Shown: positions 6,065-8,908 of the stretch, piece by piece
Layout of the letters: each line of letters opens with the position of its first letter
How positions within the stretch are numbered: position 1 is the first letter of the stretch
NCBI GenBank assembly: GCA_023392645.1
Contig: JAEVYR010000309.1
Span: forward strand, 1-8,908
Direction: 5' to 3'
From: Chloroflexota bacterium
GTDB lineage: Bacteria > Chloroflexota > Chloroflexia > Thermomicrobiales > UBA6265
DNA length: 8,908 bases
Position numbers and translations under genes: made by a program
Notes under the pieces: generated by a model
What the model saw: only the letters and a program-made list of their open reading frames with translations
Told to the model about the DNA's origin: nothing
Databases searched by the model: none

Positions 6065-6986
6065 GCGCGACCTGCCACTCCGCTTCGGCGATGACGGACT
6101 GATCCCGGTGGTGATCGTCGACGCCGGCGAGGGCGACGTGCTCATGGTCGGGTTCATGAACGCCGAATCGCTCGCGCGAACGCGAGAGACCGGGCACGTC
6201 CACTTCTGGAGCCGCAGCCGCCAGGCGCTCTGGAAAAAAGGCGGCACCTCGGGACACGTTCAGCACGTCCGGGAGATCCGCGTCAACTGCGACCTGAACA
6301 GCCTGTTGATCGAGGTCGAGCAGGACGGCGCAGTGTGTCACGATGGCTATGCCACCTGCTACTATCGCCGCCTCGACGCCGACAACTCGCTCCACATCGT
6401 GCGCGACCGCGTCTTCGATCCGCTCGATGTCTATCCCGAATCCGGCGAGCCGCGTGGACTCGCCTCCCAGACGCGAAAATGGTGGGCCGCCTACGAATGG
6501 CTACGCGATCAGAACCTGACCGCGGAATCCGGCACGTCGCACCGGCTGCGTGCGGATAGCGACGAGATCACGCCACGCGTCGCCGATGAGCTGCGCGAGC
6601 TCGCCGGAGTCCTCGATGGCACGCATCGTCACGGCACGGTCGAGGACGACCTTCGGCTCGAGGGTGGACAGGTGCTCTACTGGCTCGCCTGCGCCGGCGT
6701 GTGGCACGGGTACGTCTGGGAACACATCCGACCCGACCGGGCGCTCGACGTCTCGGGGGGTGGAGCGCCGAACGCCACGACGCTCGCTCGCCTCCTGCGC
6801 GCCCGCGCCGGGGAGATCGACGACGTGTTGTCGTGGCCGAAAACGGCGATGCTGCACGACACCATCGCGCTGGTCGGAACCGTCCTCCGCGCCAACGGCA
6901 TCGATCCGCTCGACATCGTCAACGCGGACCTCGACGATCTTGCCGCCAAGGCATACCTTCCCGATCTCACCGCGCTGGACTCGTAG
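6057..6986 (+). CDS. hisI: Phosphoribosyl-AMP cyclohydrolase with unusual C-terminal helical extension
   Basis: Residues 1 to about 105 are the PR-AMP cyclohydrolase domain, which opens the adenine ring of PR-AMP. GLIPVVIVD (14-22), LMVGFMN (29-35), HFWSRSRQALWKKGGTSGH (49-67) and the zinc ligands Cys78, Cys94 and Cys101 (in NCDLN and AVCHDGYATCYYR) are visible. The usual DCDxD magnesium motif reads NCDLN here. A linker (105-165) with DNSLHIVRDRVFDP follows. Residues 166-309 are predicted helical and fill the place where HisE is fused in bifunctional HisIE, but the HisE signature (KxGEExxE) is not seen. The last part, HDTIALVGTVLRANGID (267-283), loosely resembles the final helices of all-alpha NTP pyrophosphatases (HisE/MazG). 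A PR-ATP pyrophosphatase role is therefore plausible but unproven. Full length is 309, against roughly 200-220 for common HisIE. The gene has no clear ribosome site and overlaps hisF by eight bases. Confidence 0.9.
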   Translation: MPERDLPLRFGDDGLIPVVIVDAGEGDVLMVGFMNAESLARTRETGHVHFWSRSRQALWKKGGTSGHVQHVREIRVNCDLNSLLIEVEQDGAVCHDGYATCYYRRLDADNSLHIVRDRVFDPLDVYPESGEPRGLASQTRKWWAAYEWLRDQNLTAESGTSHRLRADSDEITPRVADELRELAGVLDGTHRHGTVEDDLRLEGGQVLYWLACAGVWHGYVWEHIRPDRALDVSGGGAPNATTLARLLRARAGEIDDVLSWPKTAMLHDTIALVGTVLRANGIDPLDIVNADLDDLAAKAYLPDLTALDS

Positions 6987-7061
6987 CACACGAGCGGGCA
7001 GTGTCGACTGGCGTCAGCAAGACCGCGACCAAAGGCGACATTGACCGCTGCGAACGCTGAT

Positions 7062-7080
7062 GCCATCGCACGGCGGTGGC
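7062..7080 (+). terminator. Hairpin in the convergent gap after hisI, possible terminator
   Basis: GCCATCGC and GCGGTGGC can form an eight-pair stem, including one G-U pair, around a three-base loop, ACG. It lies 75 bases after the hisI stop and four bases beyond the stop of the convergent Wzz-like gene. No U-tract follows on either strand, so this is not a textbook intrinsic terminator. On the minus-strand transcript the wobble becomes an A-C mismatch. A second, looser pairing (7010-7018 with 7056-7064) could enclose the upstream part of the gap. Confidence 0.3.
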
Positions 7081-7084
7081 GCGG

Positions 7085-7711
7085 TCAAGTCGCCGCTTCG
7101 GGACGCTCCGTGGGTCGCGTTGGAGCCATCAGGACGATCACGACAGTCGCGGCGGCGGCACCGAGCAGCGCGATCGCCCCGATCCTCACCCACCGCATCG
7201 TCGCGTCGCGAGTCGGCTCCCGAGGCGGGTCGATCACCTGCACCGTCGCCGCCTCGGCGCCCGGCGCGACAAGAAACGCGTTCACCTGCTCCGGGAACAC
7301 CCTGGCTGCCGCCTGCGCGACCGCCAGCACGCGATCCGGATCATCTCCCGACACGGTCACCGTCGCGACCCGACTGTAGCGCGAGCCGGAGATCATCCCG
7401 TCGATCTCGCCGGTGTCGGCGTCCAGTTCCCGCGCGACCGAATCGGCGAACGCCCAGCTCCCGACGAACGGCCCCAGATCGTCCAGCACCATCAGCTCAG
7501 GCCGCTCGGCGCTACCGGTGTCCTCCGTGTCTCCCGGAATCAGCACCGTTGCCCGAAACGACGTCGTCCATGCCGCCTCGGGCGTCAGCAGGTACCCGAT
7601 CACGAGCGATGCGACGAGCGAGAGCAGGATCAGCCACCACCAACGACGAGACGCCGCGATAGCATCCCGTCCGTTCGCCACGGCGGCGTTCCCCGGGTCG
7701 CCACTCACCAT
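7085..7711 (-). CDS. Wzz/YveK-like polysaccharide chain-length or kinase-modulator protein
   Basis: This 208-residue protein has the layout of Wzz-type polysaccharide co-polymerases: a short cytoplasmic N-terminus, a membrane helix at about 24-42 (WWWLILLSLVASLVIGYLL), a periplasmic or external domain (43-172), a DPPREPTRDATMRW stretch with the proline pattern usual before the second helix, and a second helix at about 175-196. A short tail ends the protein and no tyrosine-kinase domain is attached. Such proteins set the length of exported polysaccharide or activate a partner kinase; which applies here cannot be told. The frame is open upstream to 7897, but that part lies inside the sugar transferase gene and reads as shadow sequence. 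The ATG at 7711 overlaps the transferase stop by seven bases (ATGGTGA) and has AAGGG eight bases upstream. A GTG at 7708 is an alternative. Confidence 0.75.
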   Translation of the reverse strand: MVSGDPGNAAVANGRDAIAASRRWWWLILLSLVASLVIGYLLTPEAAWTTSFRATVLIPGDTEDTGSAERPELMVLDDLGPFVGSWAFADSVARELDADTGEIDGMISGSRYSRVATVTVSGDDPDRVLAVAQAAARVFPEQVNAFLVAPGAEAATVQVIDPPREPTRDATMRWVRIGAIALLGAAAATVVIVLMAPTRPTERPEAAT

Positions 7712-8908
7712 GCCCCACGCCCTTCGAGCACCGCCGGTATGGTGCGAAGCAGGATCTTCGTATCCAGCCACGGCGACCAGTTTTCCGCGTAGTAGAGGTC
7801 GAGCCGCACCATCTCGTCGAAGGTCAGGCGCGAACGCCCGTTGACCTGCCAGAGGCCGGTCAGACCCGGCTGCACCAGCAGCCGCTGGAGATGCCATGCA
7901 TCGTAGGTCGCGACTTCCTCAGGAATCGGAGGGCGCGGGCCGACGAGGCTCATGTCGCCCCGCAGCACATTGATGAATTGCGGCAACTCGTCCAGCGACA
8001 ACTTCCGCAGCGGCCGCCCGACCTTCGTCAGGCGCGGGTCATTTTCCAGCTTGAACAGGCGCGGGTCGGAGGTGCCGTGCTCGCGCATCAATGCCTCCCG
8101 TTGGGCTTCGGCGTTCTCGACCATGCAGCGGAATTTCAGCATGGTGAAGAGCTTGCCATCCTTGCCGACGCGGATTTGGCGGAACAACACCGGCCCCGGC
8201 GAGTCGCGCCGGATCAGCAGCGCGATCACGCCCATCGGGATGGCCGCGACGGTCAGCACGACCGCCGCGACGACGATATCGACGCACCGCTTGACGACCG
8301 CGTTCCAGCCACGGATCGAGGCGTCGCTGATGCCGATCAGCGGGATGCCGCCGATCTCGTCGAGCGAGGCTCGATCCTGCGAGAACTGGACGACATCCGG
8401 GACCAGCCGGAACTTGACCACCTGCGCCCGGCAGGCACTGATGATCTCGCGGGCGGGGGTCGTGGTGCGGCCACCGGGGGCGATGATCACCTCGTCGACC
8501 CGATGGCGACGCACCAGCTCCCCGACCTCGTCGGTTGTTCCCAGGCGCGGCGACACCAGCGTGCCGGTTTCCGTGGCCACATTGAGCCGGTCGCTCCCCT
8601 CGGTGTCGCTCGCGAACCCGACCAGGCGGTAACCGAGATGCGCCTCGCTGAACATCGCCTGCATCACACGTCGGGCGGCCTCGCCATCGCCGACGACAAG
8701 CACCCGATCCACGCCGACGCCGGCGCGCCACAGCAACCGCCGCCCAAACGCGAGCAGCCATCTGTGGGAAAGCATCAGCACGATGGCCAGCGCCCAGGCA
8801 TAGAGGAACACGATGCGCGACGGCTGGAATCGGAAGAAGAAGGCGAGCATCACGACGCCAGCCATCGACGTGGTGAATCCGCCGATCACCGCCTCGGCGG
8901 TGTCGAGC
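7705..8908 (-). CDS. Polyprenyl-phosphate sugar-1-phosphate transferase (WbaP/WcaJ type), 5' end outside window
   Basis: About 400 codons are visible and the frame continues off the right edge, so the GTG at 8889 need not be the start. It follows an incoming membrane segment (FTTSMAGVVMLAFFFRF) and a further one (about 8829-8770). Next comes a Rossmann-like CoA-binding-type domain (VLVVGDGEAARRVMQAM, through HRVDEVIIAP). The C-terminal half is the bacterial sugar transferase domain: a membrane helix after RCVDIVVAAVV, SPGPVLFRQIRVGKDGK, MLKFRCM, then KLSLDELPQFINVLRGDMSL with the catalytic Asp-Glu dyad of this family, GPRPP, and VQPGLTGLWQVNGRS. The enzyme starts exopolysaccharide or O-antigen assembly by moving a sugar phosphate from a nucleotide sugar to undecaprenyl phosphate at the inner membrane face. 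The sugar cannot be read from sequence. The gene is coupled to the Wzz-like gene, suggesting an exopolysaccharide locus to the right. Confidence 0.93.
   Translation of the reverse strand, partial: LDTAEAVIGGFTTSMAGVVMLAFFFRFQPSRIVFLYAWALAIVLMLSHRWLLAFGRRLLWRAGVGVDRVLVVGDGEAARRVMQAMFSEAHLGYRLVGFASDTEGSDRLNVATETGTLVSPRLGTTDEVGELVRRHRVDEVIIAPGGRTTTPAREIISACRAQVVKFRLVPDVVQFSQDRASLDEIGGIPLIGISDASIRGWNAVVKRCVDIVVAAVVLTVAAIPMGVIALLIRRDSPGPVLFRQIRVGKDGKLFTMLKFRCMVENAEAQREALMREHGTSDPRLFKLENDPRLTKVGRPLRKLSLDELPQFINVLRGDMSLVGPRPPIPEEVATYDAWHLQRLLVQPGLTGLWQVNGRSRLTFDEMVRLDLYYAENWSPWLDTKILLRTIPAVLEGRGAW

Noticed and set aside
7060..7792. Plus-strand open frames opposite the Wzz-like gene
   Set aside because: Arg/Pro/Ser-rich translations with no motif, antisense to a protein with clear membrane topology.
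7712..7897. Upstream extension of the Wzz-like frame (62 codons)
   Set aside because: It lies inside the conserved end of the sugar transferase in another frame and has no recognisable content; the ATG at 7711 has a ribosome site.
1..8908. CRISPR arrays, tRNA or rRNA genes, insertion sequences, phage or defence genes
   Set aside because: No regularly spaced repeats, tRNA-like arms, transposase sequence or terminal repeats were seen on either strand.

Overview
The window is GC-rich, tightly packed bacterial chromosome. It holds a seven-gene histidine biosynthesis operon on the plus strand, flanked by a transporter, a DUF983 protein and a polysaccharide-synthesis pair. No RNA genes, insertion sequences, CRISPR arrays or phage genes are visible. 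The base composition, the long-form HisG and the unusual HisI suggest a high-GC lineage such as Chloroflexota (Thermomicrobia-like). That placement is inference from remembered family resemblance and is held with low confidence.

Left part (1-1348): the 5' end of an APC-type amino-acid transporter gene runs leftward off the window (534 to 1, minus strand). After a 175-base divergent intergenic region comes a plus-strand gene for a small DUF983 membrane protein with a four-cysteine zinc-ribbon-like motif (710-1186). A 162-base gap follows. It contains a CRP-like dyad, a weak candidate -10 element and a 20-codon open frame whose stop overlaps the hisG start.

Centre (1349-6986): hisG-hisC-hisB-hisH-hisA-hisF-hisI are collinear. 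The hisG/hisC gap is 11 bases and all later genes overlap by 4 or 8 bases, so one transcript with translational coupling is likely. The operon encodes ATP phosphoribosyltransferase (HisG), PR-AMP cyclohydrolase (HisI), the ProFAR isomerase (HisA), both subunits of IGP synthase (HisH, HisF), IGP dehydratase (HisB) and histidinol-phosphate aminotransferase (HisC). Missing are hisD, a histidinol-phosphate phosphatase and a recognisable stand-alone hisE. HisI carries a C-terminal extension of about 180 residues that is helical and lacks the usual HisE signature. It is the best candidate for the missing PR-ATP pyrophosphatase, and it is the most interesting item here.

Right part (6987-8908): a 98-base convergent gap with a compact hairpin separates the his operon from two minus-strand genes. 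These are a polyprenyl-phosphate sugar-1-phosphate transferase (5' end beyond the window) and, overlapping its stop codon, a short Wzz/YveK-like membrane protein. They look like the end of an exopolysaccharide or capsule cluster that continues to the right.

Overall this is largely ordinary housekeeping sequence. I do not see a clear undescribed system. The points worth checking are the HisI architecture, its altered metal-site residues and the regulatory DNA before hisG.
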